Made by a program: the position numbers and the translations under genes. Below are positions 25,638 through 34,186 of a stretch of DNA of 64,000 nt, in pieces (position 1 is the stretch's first letter; every line of letters begins with the position of its first letter). The DNA is from Candidatus Allofournierella pullicola. Lineage in GTDB: Bacteria > Bacillota > Clostridia > Oscillospirales > Ruminococcaceae. Where the stretch lies: contig DXFW01000040.1 of assembly GCA_019114225.1 (NCBI GenBank), positions 30,474-94,473 on the forward strand, in the 5' to 3' direction. Under the pieces are notes generated by a model. That model was not told where the DNA came from. It searched no databases and saw nothing but the letters and a program-made list of their open reading frames with translations.

Positions 25638-26527
25638 CGAGCGGAGTATTGCAGGCGAAGGGCCTGTGCAAATCCTACAAGGACAAACAGGTGCTGAAGA
25701 ATCTGGACATCACCATCGAGCCGGGCAAGATCTACGGGCTCATCGGGCGCAACGGCGCGGGCAAAACCACGCTGCTGGGCATTCTCACCGCCCAGAACAC
25801 CCACGATTCGGGCGAAGTGACCTATGGCGGCGAGCCGGTGTGGGAAAACCCCAAAGCCCTGGCGGACCTGTGCTTTTCCCGCGAGCTGCAGACCACCCTG
25901 TTCTACGGCCAGAACAATTTGAAAGTCCGCCACTATCTGCAGGCGGGAGCCACCTTCTACCCCCGGTGGGACGAGGATTATGCCCGGCGGCTGATGAAGG
26001 AGTTCGGGCTGGAGGAGAAAAAGCGGGTATGCCAGCTGTCCAAGGGCCAGCTTTCCATGGTGACCATCCTCATCGCCCTGGCCAGCAATGCGCCCGTCAC
26101 CATTCTGGACGAGCCGGTGGCGGGCCTGGACGTGGTGGCCCGGGAGCGCTTTTACCAGCTTTTGCTGGACGACTACGCCCGCACGAACCGCACCTTCATC
26201 ATCTCCACCCACATCATCGAAGAAGCCGCGTCGGTGTTCGAGCGGGTGCTCATTCTGGACGACGGCCACATCATTGAAAACGAGGAGACGGAGGAACTGG
26301 TGGACCAGTTCCGCTATGTGTCCGGCGCGGCCGAAGAGGTGGACCGGGTGTGCGAAGGGATGACGGTGGTGCACCAGCGCACCATGGGCCGCCGCAAGAC
26401 CGCCGCCGTGCGGGACACCGGCGGCCGGCGGGCCGCTGATCTGGAAGGCGCGGGCGACGTGGACGTTTCGCCCCTGAGCCTGCAGAATGTGTTCGTGGCT
26501 CTGTGCGGCCACGAGCCGGTGGAATAA
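25634..26527 (+). CDS. ABC transporter ATP-binding protein, YtrB-like
   Basis: A 297-residue ABC ATPase. Walker A is IGRNGAGKTTLLGI, the signature region is QLSKGQLSMV, where the canonical LSGGQ is replaced by LSKGQ as in many YtrB/BcrA-type pumps, and Walker B is VTILDEPVAGLD. A C-terminal extension of about 90 residues follows the ATPase core. It lies in an operon with a YtrA-like regulator and two membrane subunits, indicating a heteromeric exporter or permease responding to envelope stress. Confidence 0.93.
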   Translation: MTSGVLQAKGLCKSYKDKQVLKNLDITIEPGKIYGLIGRNGAGKTTLLGILTAQNTHDSGEVTYGGEPVWENPKALADLCFSRELQTTLFYGQNNLKVRHYLQAGATFYPRWDEDYARRLMKEFGLEEKKRVCQLSKGQLSMVTILIALASNAPVTILDEPVAGLDVVARERFYQLLLDDYARTNRTFIISTHIIEEAASVFERVLILDDGHIIENEETEELVDQFRYVSGAAEEVDRVCEGMTVVHQRTMGRRKTAAVRDTGGRRAADLEGAGDVDVSPLSLQNVFVALCGHEPVE

Positions 26528-26540
26528 GGGAGGTGGCGGC

Positions 26541-27194
26541 ATGACACGCTGTTTCCGGTTCCTTCTGCGCTTTTCCCTGATCAATCTTGCCATCTTCGCC
26601 GCCGTGGCGGCGGTCATCGTGGGCGGAGCCTTCATCACCGACGTACCTTCGGGAAACACGAACCTCTTTTCCACCTATTTCGACGGTTTTCCCGCCCTGT
26701 CGCTGTTGATCTTGTTTATGATGGCCTTTTCCATGACCAGCACCCTCACCCTGGCTCTGAATTTCGGGGCCACCCGCAAAGCCCTGTTCGCCGCGCTGCA
26801 AGGGGTGCTGGTGATCTACGCTGTGGGCGGCTGGGCCATCTCGGCCCTCTTTTCCTCCGTGCCGGTGTGGTTCGGCTGGTCCCGGGAGGGCGCGGCAACG
26901 GTGCTGATGTTGAACTCGGGCCCCGCCTTTCTGGCGGCGGGAGCCGCCGCCGCGGTGTTCGGGGTGCTCAGCGGCGTGATGATGGCCCGCAACCGCGTCA
27001 TCGGCGGCATGGTCCTCATTCTGGCCATGCTGCTGATGATGGTGGGCATTTTCTGGCTGGTCATCACCGGGGGCTCCTTCTCCGGCGGGATGTGGGGCGA
27101 CCTGCCCTGGCTGCTGCCTCTGGCGCTGGGTCTGGCCGCCGTGGCCGCAGATGTATTTTTGTATCGCTATCTCAAGCGCTATGTGGTGAGGTGA
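26541..27194 (+). CDS. ABC transporter permease-like membrane protein (operon subunit 1)
   Basis: A 217-residue protein with six hydrophobic segments, encoded between the ABC ATPase and another membrane protein. There is no conserved motif I can name beyond a TRKALFAALQ stretch. The same pattern (NFGATRKALF) is common in the permease subunits of GntR/YtrA-linked exporters. ATG 26541 follows GGGAGG. The membrane topology and operon position support a transmembrane subunit of the exporter, while the substrate is unknown. Confidence 0.75.
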   Translation: MTRCFRFLLRFSLINLAIFAAVAAVIVGGAFITDVPSGNTNLFSTYFDGFPALSLLILFMMAFSMTSTLTLALNFGATRKALFAALQGVLVIYAVGGWAISALFSSVPVWFGWSREGAATVLMLNSGPAFLAAGAAAAVFGVLSGVMMARNRVIGGMVLILAMLLMMVGIFWLVITGGSFSGGMWGDLPWLLPLALGLAAVAADVFLYRYLKRYVVR

Positions 27195-27201
27195 CAACGC
27201 C

Positions 27202-27930
27202 ATGTTTAAAAATTTTCTGAAGATGAACGCCGGCGATTTCTCCCTTTACGCCGCGATCACGGGCGGGCTGTTCCTGCTGGGTGAGGTGGTCATCCTCTGC
27301 GTGATGGCCTTTATGAAGCCGGACACCAGCATTTTTCTGGCGGGGATCGTGCTGCCCATCGTGGGGGCGTTCTCCTTATTTCTCATGAGCTTCATCAATT
27401 CGACCGTGATGTTCGACACCGCCCTGCGCTTTGGCCGCACCCGGCGGCAGAGCCTGGGGCTGGTGGCCGGGCTGCTGGCATTGGAAGGGGTCTTCGTCAT
27501 GGGGCTGGCCGCTGTGCTGGCGCTGGCGGAACGCTTTCTGCTGCCCGGCCTTTGGGCGAAGCTGGCGGGTTTTGAGGGCTGGAAGCTGGGGCTGAACATG
27601 CCTGTGCCCGAGGGCAGCCAGCCTGTCCAGGCCGCTCTGCTTCAAATCGAGGATTTCGTGCTGGCCTGGTGGTGGTACCCGCTGCTGTGGGCTGCCGCGC
27701 TGGCCCTGGGTCTGGCCTTCGGGGCGCTGATCCAGCGCTTTGGGCCCAAAGGCGCCTGGGTGCTGTGGTGCCTGTGGATGGGGCTGTGCTTCGGGCCGCA
27801 GCTGTTCGGCGCGAACATGTACTTCATCGGCCAGTGGAGCGCCGGTCTGATCGCGGGGGTCGCGGTGCTGGTGCTGGCGGGCCTTGTGTGGGCGGTGTGG
27901 TCGCTCCTCCACGCGGTGGTGCGCTGGTAA
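27202..27930 (+). CDS. ABC transporter permease-like membrane protein (operon subunit 2)
   Basis: A 242-residue polytopic protein with about six hydrophobic helices, starting 7 bp after the previous gene. It has the RFGRTRRQSLGLVAG segment, equivalent to the ATRKALF motif of subunit 1, so the two are probably distant paralogues forming a heterodimer with the ATPase. It contains many Trp and Leu residues in the second half. The substrate is not predictable. Confidence 0.75.
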   Translation: MFKNFLKMNAGDFSLYAAITGGLFLLGEVVILCVMAFMKPDTSIFLAGIVLPIVGAFSLFLMSFINSTVMFDTALRFGRTRRQSLGLVAGLLALEGVFVMGLAAVLALAERFLLPGLWAKLAGFEGWKLGLNMPVPEGSQPVQAALLQIEDFVLAWWWYPLLWAAALALGLAFGALIQRFGPKGAWVLWCLWMGLCFGPQLFGANMYFIGQWSAGLIAGVAVLVLAGLVWAVWSLLHAVVRW

Positions 27931-27943
27931 GGGAGGCGCAGAC

Positions 27944-28876
27944 ATGGTACACGTTGTCTTTTCCACCTCTGAAAAAGGCAGTCTGCGGGTGGCGCTGTCC
28001 GGCCCGGGGGGCGCGGCGGCGGTGGCCGTCATCGGCGGCACGGGCGGGCCGCTGGAGCGCCTTGCCGCAAAGCGGGAAGCCGCCCGCCAAAAACAGCGGG
28101 CCGCCGAAGCCCTGCTCATGGAAGGCACGCCCGCCGACGTGGTCTGCCTGCCCCTGGCTTTGAGCGTGGGGGACATTTCCGAAGCTGAACCGGGCGAAAA
28201 GCGCAAAAAAGAACTGGCAGGCCTTTGGGCCATGAGCCCCGCTGAGAACGAGGAATTTGCCGAAAAAATGCTGGAGGAGAGCCGCCGGGCACTGGAGACG
28301 CTCCGCCGCCGGGCGGGGTCCGGTGAAACGGTGCGGGTATGGCAGAGCCCCGGGGCGGACGACGCCTGCGGTGTGCGTTTTCTGGCGGCCTGGCTGCGCC
28401 CGCTGGAGTTTGACAAGCTGACCGTGGAGCGGGTGCGGCTGCCGGAGTTTGAAGCACGGGCGGACGGCACGGCGGTGCGGTACGACGGCTGGGGCGAAGT
28501 GGAGCCCTGGCACTGGGCCGCCCTGGCCGACCCGGAGCCTCTGGCGGCTCCGGTGCTGAACGCGCTGGCCCTGGAGTGGGCGATGCTGCAGGCGCAGAAC
28601 GCCCCCCTGCGGGCGGTGGTGAACGGGCGTCCGGTGAGCGTTCCGGAAGATTTTTACGACAGTTTTGTGCGGGACGTGCTGCGCGCCCAGCCGAAAGAGT
28701 TCCGGGAAGCCGAGGCCATCGGAACACTGCTGGCCACCCTGCGCCCCGGTGTCAGCGACGGATTTGCCGCGCGGCGCATTGAGGCGCTGGTGCAGGCGGG
28801 TCTGCTGGAAGCAATGAGCAGCCCCGCGCCGGGCCGCCCGGTCTACGATCGGGTGCTGCGCAAAAAGGGCATATAA
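27944..28876 (+). CDS. DUF1835/DUF3658 domain-containing protein
   Basis: A 310-residue soluble protein. The N-terminal part (MVHVVFSTSEKGSLRVAL, then a WQSPGADDACGVRFLAAWL segment) matches DUF1835, and the C-terminal 70 residues resemble DUF3658. The biochemical role of these domains is unknown. ATG 27944 follows GGGAGG, and the gene lies 13 bp after the second permease, so it is probably the last gene of the gntR-ABC operon before a strong terminator. That placement is unusual for this family and worth testing. Confidence 0.75.
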   Translation: MVHVVFSTSEKGSLRVALSGPGGAAAVAVIGGTGGPLERLAAKREAARQKQRAAEALLMEGTPADVVCLPLALSVGDISEAEPGEKRKKELAGLWAMSPAENEEFAEKMLEESRRALETLRRRAGSGETVRVWQSPGADDACGVRFLAAWLRPLEFDKLTVERVRLPEFEARADGTAVRYDGWGEVEPWHWAALADPEPLAAPVLNALALEWAMLQAQNAPLRAVVNGRPVSVPEDFYDSFVRDVLRAQPKEFREAEAIGTLLATLRPGVSDGFAARRIEALVQAGLLEAMSSPAPGRPVYDRVLRKKGI

Positions 28877-28912
28877 AAAGCGGGTGTTCGGTTTTCCGAA
28901 CATCCGCTTTTT
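28875..28912. terminator. Bidirectional terminator
   Basis: AAAAAGCGG-TGTTCGG and CCGAACA-CCGCTTTTT stem with a tttt loop, between the DUF1835 gene and the converging DUF4422 gene. Confidence 0.9.
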
Positions 28913-28918
28913 CTGCTT

Positions 28919-29743
28919 TCAGCAGCCTTTGATCCTGTAATACACCGCGAAGGCCGCGCGGCTCACCGGCTCGAAAAGGCCCAGCTTTACCAGCGCCTTG
29001 CGCACCCGGTAGCCCAGCGCCCGGCGGTCCGCCTCGGTGTTGGCCACGTCCATGAACAGGATCTTCTCCGGCGCAAAGTTGTGGTCCGCCCAAATGCACA
29101 GCAGATACTCCGAGATGAAGCCGCACATCCGCGGGTCCAGAATGCCCTGCTCTTCGCCCAGGCGTTCAAACTCCTCCAGCAGAGGGAACATCCAGGCGCT
29201 GTAGGCGCAGAAGACCTCCCGCTTTGCCACCAGCATGTTGCCGAAGCTGGCCCGGTGGCCATAGACAAATTTTTCGAAGGAGGGCAGATACTCCGGGCAG
29301 CGGCGGGTGACGATGTCCTCCAGCAGCAAAAGGGGCTTGTCCTGCCCTTCGCGGGGCTTTGAGTGATAGAGGGTGCCGTTGTAGGCCAGCTTATAGACGG
29401 GTTTGGGCAGGATGATGTCGTATTTTTCCAGCAAAGCGTCCGCCTCAGCGGCGGTGAGGATCTGGCCTTTCACGTCGGGGGCATACATGTCCTTCACAAA
29501 ATACCGCCGATAGTGCACAAGGCCCATCACCTGGGGGCCGGTAAGGTTCTTCCAGGCCCAGTACTGGGCGGTCAGCTCACAGTACTGGGGGTTTTTGACC
29601 GAGATGTTCTCCCCCTCATCGTCCCGCTGAAACCCCAGCTCCTTCTGTGCCAGCGCCGCGCCCACCTGCACCGGCAGATAGCCCTCCAGAGCCGGCGGGT
29701 CAAAGGGCTTGTGGGCCGCGATCAGGATCGCCGTGTCCCCCAT
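28919..29743 (-). CDS. DUF4422 family glycosyltransferase-like protein
   Basis: A 274-residue protein of the DUF4422 family, which occurs in capsule and exopolysaccharide loci and is treated as a glycosyltransferase family (for example capsular galactosyl- or galactofuranosyltransferases). Family segments are the N-terminal AILIAAHKPF, then YCELTAQYWAWKN, VMGLVHYRRYF and a C-terminal FISEYLLCIWAD. It is the only gene of the locus reading leftwards at this end and diverges from the main glycosyltransferase array, sharing the 29.75-29.9 kb regulatory gap. Confidence 0.85.
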   Translation of the reverse strand: MGDTAILIAAHKPFDPPALEGYLPVQVGAALAQKELGFQRDDEGENISVKNPQYCELTAQYWAWKNLTGPQVMGLVHYRRYFVKDMYAPDVKGQILTAAEADALLEKYDIILPKPVYKLAYNGTLYHSKPREGQDKPLLLLEDIVTRRCPEYLPSFEKFVYGHRASFGNMLVAKREVFCAYSAWMFPLLEEFERLGEEQGILDPRMCGFISEYLLCIWADHNFAPEKILFMDVANTEADRRALGYRVRKALVKLGLFEPVSRAAFAVYYRIKGC

Positions 29744-29837
29744 GGCCGTGTCCTCCTTTTTTGCCCGGCGCGCGGGCGGTGTTCTTTCCGCTTATTGTAC
29801 CACAGGCCGCCGGGGCTTTGCAATGGCGGCGGCTTTG

Positions 29838-29866
29838 TTGCAACAAGCGCGTTTTTTTGCTATACT
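29838..29866 (+). promoter_or_regulatory. Promoter of the surface polysaccharide array
   Basis: TTGCAA (29838-29843), a 17-bp spacer and TATACT (29861-29866), about 57 bp before the first glycosyltransferase gene. Confidence 0.7.
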
Positions 29867-29922
29867 CTAATCTGTATAAGTGTGGGCCGTGCGGCCAAAC
29901 AAAAACAGCGGAGGGAAATCGT

Positions 29923-31170
29923 ATGAAGGTGATGTGGATCCTGGATTTTCTGCCCCCCGCCTTTTCCCGCCGGCTGGGCCTTGCGCCTCAGGCCAGCGGC
30001 AGTTGGGCGGTAAGCCTGCTGGCCGCCCTGCCCAAAGAGGGTCTCGGCCTCGTTCTCTGCAGCTTTTCGCCGGAACTTTCCTCCCCGCGCCGGGAGGTGA
30101 TCGACGGCGTTTCTTATCTCGGCCTGCCCGCCGGGGACCGTTCTGCGCTGGAACATGCGCTGGCGGAAGAAAAGCCCGACCTGGTTCAGCTGTTCGGCAC
30201 CGAAAATGACCACGCCGCCTGGGTGCTGGAGACTTATGACCCGGAGCGGGTCCTGGTTTACATTCAGGGTCTGGCCGGGCCCTGCGGCGAGCACATGGCG
30301 GACGGCCTGCCGCCCCGCTTTTTGCGCCGCCAGCCTCTGAAGGAGACGCTGGCAAGGCGCACCGGTGGTCTGACCGTGCTGGCCCAGAAGGAGCGGCTGG
30401 AAGCCCGGGGCGAAAAAGAGCGGGCGGTGCTGGCAAAAGCGCGGCACATCCTCGGCCGCACCGACTGGGACAAAGCCTACTGCGCCCGATACGCCCCAGA
30501 GGCGGAGTATCACCACCTGCCGGAGATCATGCGCCCGGTGTTCTACCAGGGCGGCTGGCAGCGGCAAAACGCCCAGCCCCACCGGCTTTTCGTGAGCCAG
30601 GGCAACGTGCCTCTGAAAGGGCTGCACCGGGCCATTGAGGCGCTGCCTGCCCTGGCGCAGCGCTGGCCGGACACCCAGCTCTATGTGGCGGGTTGGCCCC
30701 CGCCGGACAAAGGCCCGCTGCTGCGGCCGTTGTTCCACTGGCTGGCGGAGTATCCCGGCTATCTGGACAGCCTGGCCCGCCGCCTCGGCGTTCACGACCG
30801 TATCCATTACACCGGCGTTCTGAGCGCGGAGGAAATGCGCGGGCAGTTTTTGCTGGCGGAGACCTATCTGCTCTGCTCCAGCGTGGAGAACAGCCCCAAC
30901 TCCCTGGGCGAAGCCATGCTCACCGGGGTGCCCTGCGCCGCCGCGGCGGTGGGAGGCGTGCCCAGCATGCTGAGCGAAGGAGAGGGCGAACTGTTCGACC
31001 CTGCCGCCCCTGGCGCGCTGGCCGGCGCGGTGGCCGCCCTGTGGGCCGACCCCGCCCTGGCCGAAGAAAAAGCCGCCGCCGCGCAGCGCCGTGCGCTGGC
31101 CGTCCATGACCCGAAGGCGGTGGCCGGCACGCTGCTGGAACTTTACCGCCGCCTTTGCCCCGGCGGCTGA
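29923..31170 (+). CDS. GT4 family glycosyltransferase
   Basis: A 415-residue GT-B fold glycosyltransferase. The C-terminal half has the GT4 donor-binding pattern: a strand-rich region ending in YLLCSSVENSPNSLGEAMLTGVPCAAAAVGGVPSML, which contains the E(x7)E motif variant. The N-terminal acceptor domain begins with KVMWILDFLPPAF. ATG 29923 follows GGAGGG. It is the first gene of an array that continues with only small gaps or overlaps through 39.6 kb. The sugar and linkage cannot be predicted. Confidence 0.88.
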   Translation: MKVMWILDFLPPAFSRRLGLAPQASGSWAVSLLAALPKEGLGLVLCSFSPELSSPRREVIDGVSYLGLPAGDRSALEHALAEEKPDLVQLFGTENDHAAWVLETYDPERVLVYIQGLAGPCGEHMADGLPPRFLRRQPLKETLARRTGGLTVLAQKERLEARGEKERAVLAKARHILGRTDWDKAYCARYAPEAEYHHLPEIMRPVFYQGGWQRQNAQPHRLFVSQGNVPLKGLHRAIEALPALAQRWPDTQLYVAGWPPPDKGPLLRPLFHWLAEYPGYLDSLARRLGVHDRIHYTGVLSAEEMRGQFLLAETYLLCSSVENSPNSLGEAMLTGVPCAAAAVGGVPSMLSEGEGELFDPAAPGALAGAVAALWADPALAEEKAAAAQRRALAVHDPKAVAGTLLELYRRLCPGG

Positions 31171-31194
31171 TCCCAAGAAAAGGAAGTGGACCCC

Positions 31195-32148
31195 ATGGCC
31201 CCGTTGGTGACCGTTGTCATCACCACCTACAACCAGGAGCACTACATCCGCAAGGCCATCGACAGCGTGCTGGCCCAAAAGACGGATTTTGACTTTGAGA
31301 TCTACATCACCGAGGACTGCGGCACCGACGGCACCCGGGCCATTCTGCAGGAGTATGCCGCCCGATACCCCGGGCGTATCCGCCTGAACCTGCGCCAGCA
31401 AAACGTGGGGATCAGCCGCAACTGGTACGAGGGCCTTTGCGCCGCGAAGGGCGAGTTCGTCTGCACCCTTGAGGGGGACGACTGGTGGCGGGACGAATCG
31501 AAGCTGCAAAAACAGGCGGACTTCCTGCGCGCTCACCCCGAATATCTGGCGGTGAGCCACACCCTGCTTCTCACCGATGACGCCGGACGCACCTACGGCA
31601 CCCTGCCCGACGACAAGCGTATCCTGAACGCCGACGCCACCATGCCCCTTTTCCTGCGGGGCGTCACCTACTCCTGCACCGCCTGCATGGTGCGCAACAT
31701 CTTCAAAACCCCCGACCCGGCCCGGGCGGCCTATGTCACCGCCAACCGCAGTATTGCGGACTTTGCCCTGTGCATGCTGTATCTGGACGGCGGGCGGGTG
31801 TTCGTGATGGACGAGGCCATGAGCGCCTACCGGGTGTCCGGCGGCGACGCGGCCCACCAGAACTACAACACCCGGGCCAGCGCCGTGAAAAAGTACGCCG
31901 ATTTTCTGGACGTGGTGCTGGCGAGCAAAACCTATTTCGGCCGCCGCTACCCCTTCACCCGGTGCCTTTTGGCGGGCACCTTCTATCCCCTCATCGACCG
32001 GGTCAAATACGGCGGTCTCGGCCCCTTCCTCAAAGAGATGGGCCGACTGCCCGCCGCCGCAAAACTGGCCCTGCCCTTTTATTTCGCTGGCCGGTGCTTT
32101 GGCCTTGTGTGGAACAAGTTTTTCGGAAAAAAGGAGGCCCGGGCATGA
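31195..32148 (+). CDS. GT2 family glycosyltransferase
   Basis: A 317-residue GT-A fold enzyme. The start of the nucleotide-binding domain is PLVTVVITTYNQEHYIRKAI. Instead of the usual DDGSxD it reads TEDCGTDGT, and the second acidic motif is LEGDDWW (DxD region). The C-terminal 60 residues are basic and may be peripheral to the membrane. ATG 31195 is preferred to GTG 31186, which directly touches the AAGGAAG ribosome-binding site. The stop overlaps the next start (ATGA). Confidence 0.88.
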   Translation: MAPLVTVVITTYNQEHYIRKAIDSVLAQKTDFDFEIYITEDCGTDGTRAILQEYAARYPGRIRLNLRQQNVGISRNWYEGLCAAKGEFVCTLEGDDWWRDESKLQKQADFLRAHPEYLAVSHTLLLTDDAGRTYGTLPDDKRILNADATMPLFLRGVTYSCTACMVRNIFKTPDPARAAYVTANRSIADFALCMLYLDGGRVFVMDEAMSAYRVSGGDAAHQNYNTRASAVKKYADFLDVVLASKTYFGRRYPFTRCLLAGTFYPLIDRVKYGGLGPFLKEMGRLPAAAKLALPFYFAGRCFGLVWNKFFGKKEARA

Positions 32149-33146
32149 GCGAAGTGGTGCTGAGCGTCGTCGTGCCGGTGTACAACGCCGCCGCCACGCT
32201 GGAACAATGCGCGGCCAGCGTCCTCGGCCAGGCACCCGCGGCTGCCGAGCTGATTTTGGTGGACGACGGTTCCGCCGACGCCTCCCCTGCCCTGTGTGAC
32301 CAGCTTGCGGCAAAGGACAGCCGCGTGCGGGTCATCCACCAGAAAAACGGCGGGGCCAGTGCCGCCCGCAACGCCGGCCTTGCCGCCGCCGCGGGGCGGT
32401 ATGTGCAGTTCGTGGACGCGGACGACTGGGTGGAACCGGGTCTTTACGACGCGGCTCTGCCCGCTTTGGAGGCCGGGGCGGACGTCTGCTTTTTTGGGGT
32501 GAACACCCTGCTGGGCGACGTGCGCGAGACCCTGCCCAGCGGGCGGATGGACTCGCTGGCACAGCTTGCCGGGAACTTCGCCTATTATCTGGTGGACACC
32601 GGCCTGTTTGCCGCGCTTTACAACAAGATCTTCCGCCGCGCCTGTCTTTCCGGCGTGCGCTTTGACGAGGCGCTGAAAGTCAACGAGGACCTGCTCTTCT
32701 GCCTTTCGGCGCTGGAACACTGCGGCCCGGCGTATTTCATTCCCGCGGCCTATTACGTCTGCGACAACCGGGCGGAGGGCAGCCTCTCCCGCCGGCTGCG
32801 CACCGACCTGCTGGACGCGGAGGAATACACCCGCCCGGCGGTGGCCGCTTTTCTGGCCCATTTCGGCGCGTCGGAGGCCGAACAGCAGGAAGTGCTGCGC
32901 AAACGGCAGGGCGGCGTTGCCGCCGCCCAGTGTGCCATGCTGCTGGGGCGCAAAGGGACGCTGCCCTTTGGGGAGTGCCGCCGCCTGTTCGCCCGGCTGC
33001 TGGCGCCCGCTTTCTGCCGCGACGCGGTGGCCGCCTGGGTGGAGAGCTGCTATTCCGGCCCGGCGCGCCTTGTCTACGGGGCCTGCGTGCGCCTGCGTCT
33101 TGCCGGGGCCCTGGCCCTTGTGCGCCGTCTGCGCGCGGGGAGCTGA
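32145..33146 (+). CDS. GT2 family glycosyltransferase
   Basis: A 333-residue GT2 enzyme with the classic N-terminus LSVVVPVYNAAATLEQC, VDDGSADAS, KNGGASAARNAGL and FVDADDWVEP (DxD). The C-terminus is Ala- and Arg-rich. It overlaps the preceding gene by 4 bp. It resembles the next gene and the GT2 part of the 35.2-kb fusion strongly in its first 100 residues, suggesting tandem duplication followed by divergence of the acceptor-specificity half. Confidence 0.9.
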   Translation: MSEVVLSVVVPVYNAAATLEQCAASVLGQAPAAAELILVDDGSADASPALCDQLAAKDSRVRVIHQKNGGASAARNAGLAAAAGRYVQFVDADDWVEPGLYDAALPALEAGADVCFFGVNTLLGDVRETLPSGRMDSLAQLAGNFAYYLVDTGLFAALYNKIFRRACLSGVRFDEALKVNEDLLFCLSALEHCGPAYFIPAAYYVCDNRAEGSLSRRLRTDLLDAEEYTRPAVAAFLAHFGASEAEQQEVLRKRQGGVAAAQCAMLLGRKGTLPFGECRRLFARLLAPAFCRDAVAAWVESCYSGPARLVYGACVRLRLAGALALVRRLRAGS

Positions 33147-33169
33147 AACTTCTCAAGGAGGCTTTTTTC

Positions 33170-34165
33170 ATGCCCGCTGTCATCAGCTGTGTAATGCCCG
33201 TCTACAACGCCGAAATGTACCTTCCCGCGGCGGTGGAGAGCGTTTTGGGGCAGAACTACCCCTATTTTGAACTGATCCTGGTGGACGACGGCTCCACCGA
33301 CGGCTCTTCCGCGATCTGCGGCGAATTTTCCCGCAGGGACGACCGGGTGCGGCTGCTCAGCCAGCCCAACGGCGGGGCCGCCGCCGCCCGCAATGCCGGC
33401 CTTGCCGCCGCCTCCGGGCACTACCTCACCTTTGTGGACGCGGACGACATCCTCAAGCCCGGCGCCTTTGACGCCATCGCCCGGGCCGCCGCTTCTTCCC
33501 CCGACCTCATCAGCTACGGCTTTGAGTGGCGGGAAGGGGAAAAGAGCACGCCTGCGGTCTACCCCGCGTTCCAGTGCGGCCCCGATGACTTTTGGGCGCA
33601 CTTTGTGGGTTACTATCAGGCGAATCAGTTCTTTTCCCTGTGCAACAAAGCCTATAAACTGGAAACAGTGCGCCGGGCGGGCCTGACCTTCGACCGAAGC
33701 CTGCGCACCGGGGAGGACATCGCCTTCAACTTCGCCTTCTGGCCTCAGATTGGCAAGATGGCGCACCTGGGCGAAAGCCTTTACGAATACTGGGTGCACC
33801 CCGCCACCCTGACCCACGCCGCCACGCTGGACAACCTCATCACTAGCCAGCGGGTGCTGGACCAGATGGAGGCGTTCGTCACCGCCGCGGGGCACCCGGA
33901 GCTTGCCGCTCCCCTCATTGAAAGCCAGCGCCCCCACGACGCGGTGAGTTTTTACACCCTGCTGCTGGACCGCACCAAGCCCTACCCGCTGGCAAAGCGC
34001 AAAGCGGCGCTGACGGCCCTGTTTGAAAACGAGGTCTGGTATCCCGCCCTGCTGAAGGGCCTCGCGGGCATTCCCGGCCTTTACGGCCAGTATCTCCGCC
34101 TTGCCGCCCGCCGCAAAAGCCCCGCCCTCGCCTGCCTGCCCCTGCAGCTGCGGGGCGCGAAATAA
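33170..34165 (+). CDS. GT2 family glycosyltransferase
   Basis: A 331-residue GT2 enzyme with ISCVMPVYNAEMYL, VDDGSTDGS, QPNGGAAAARNAGL and FVDADDILKPG. The RTGEDIAFNF segment supplies the ED acid motif thought to carry the catalytic base in inverting GT2 enzymes. ATG 33170 follows AAGGAGG by 8 nt. A gap of only 23 bp separates it from the preceding gene. Confidence 0.9.
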   Translation: MPAVISCVMPVYNAEMYLPAAVESVLGQNYPYFELILVDDGSTDGSSAICGEFSRRDDRVRLLSQPNGGAAAARNAGLAAASGHYLTFVDADDILKPGAFDAIARAAASSPDLISYGFEWREGEKSTPAVYPAFQCGPDDFWAHFVGYYQANQFFSLCNKAYKLETVRRAGLTFDRSLRTGEDIAFNFAFWPQIGKMAHLGESLYEYWVHPATLTHAATLDNLITSQRVLDQMEAFVTAAGHPELAAPLIESQRPHDAVSFYTLLLDRTKPYPLAKRKAALTALFENEVWYPALLKGLAGIPGLYGQYLRLAARRKSPALACLPLQLRGAK

Positions 34166-34186
34166 CACCTTCCAGGAGGCGCTTTC

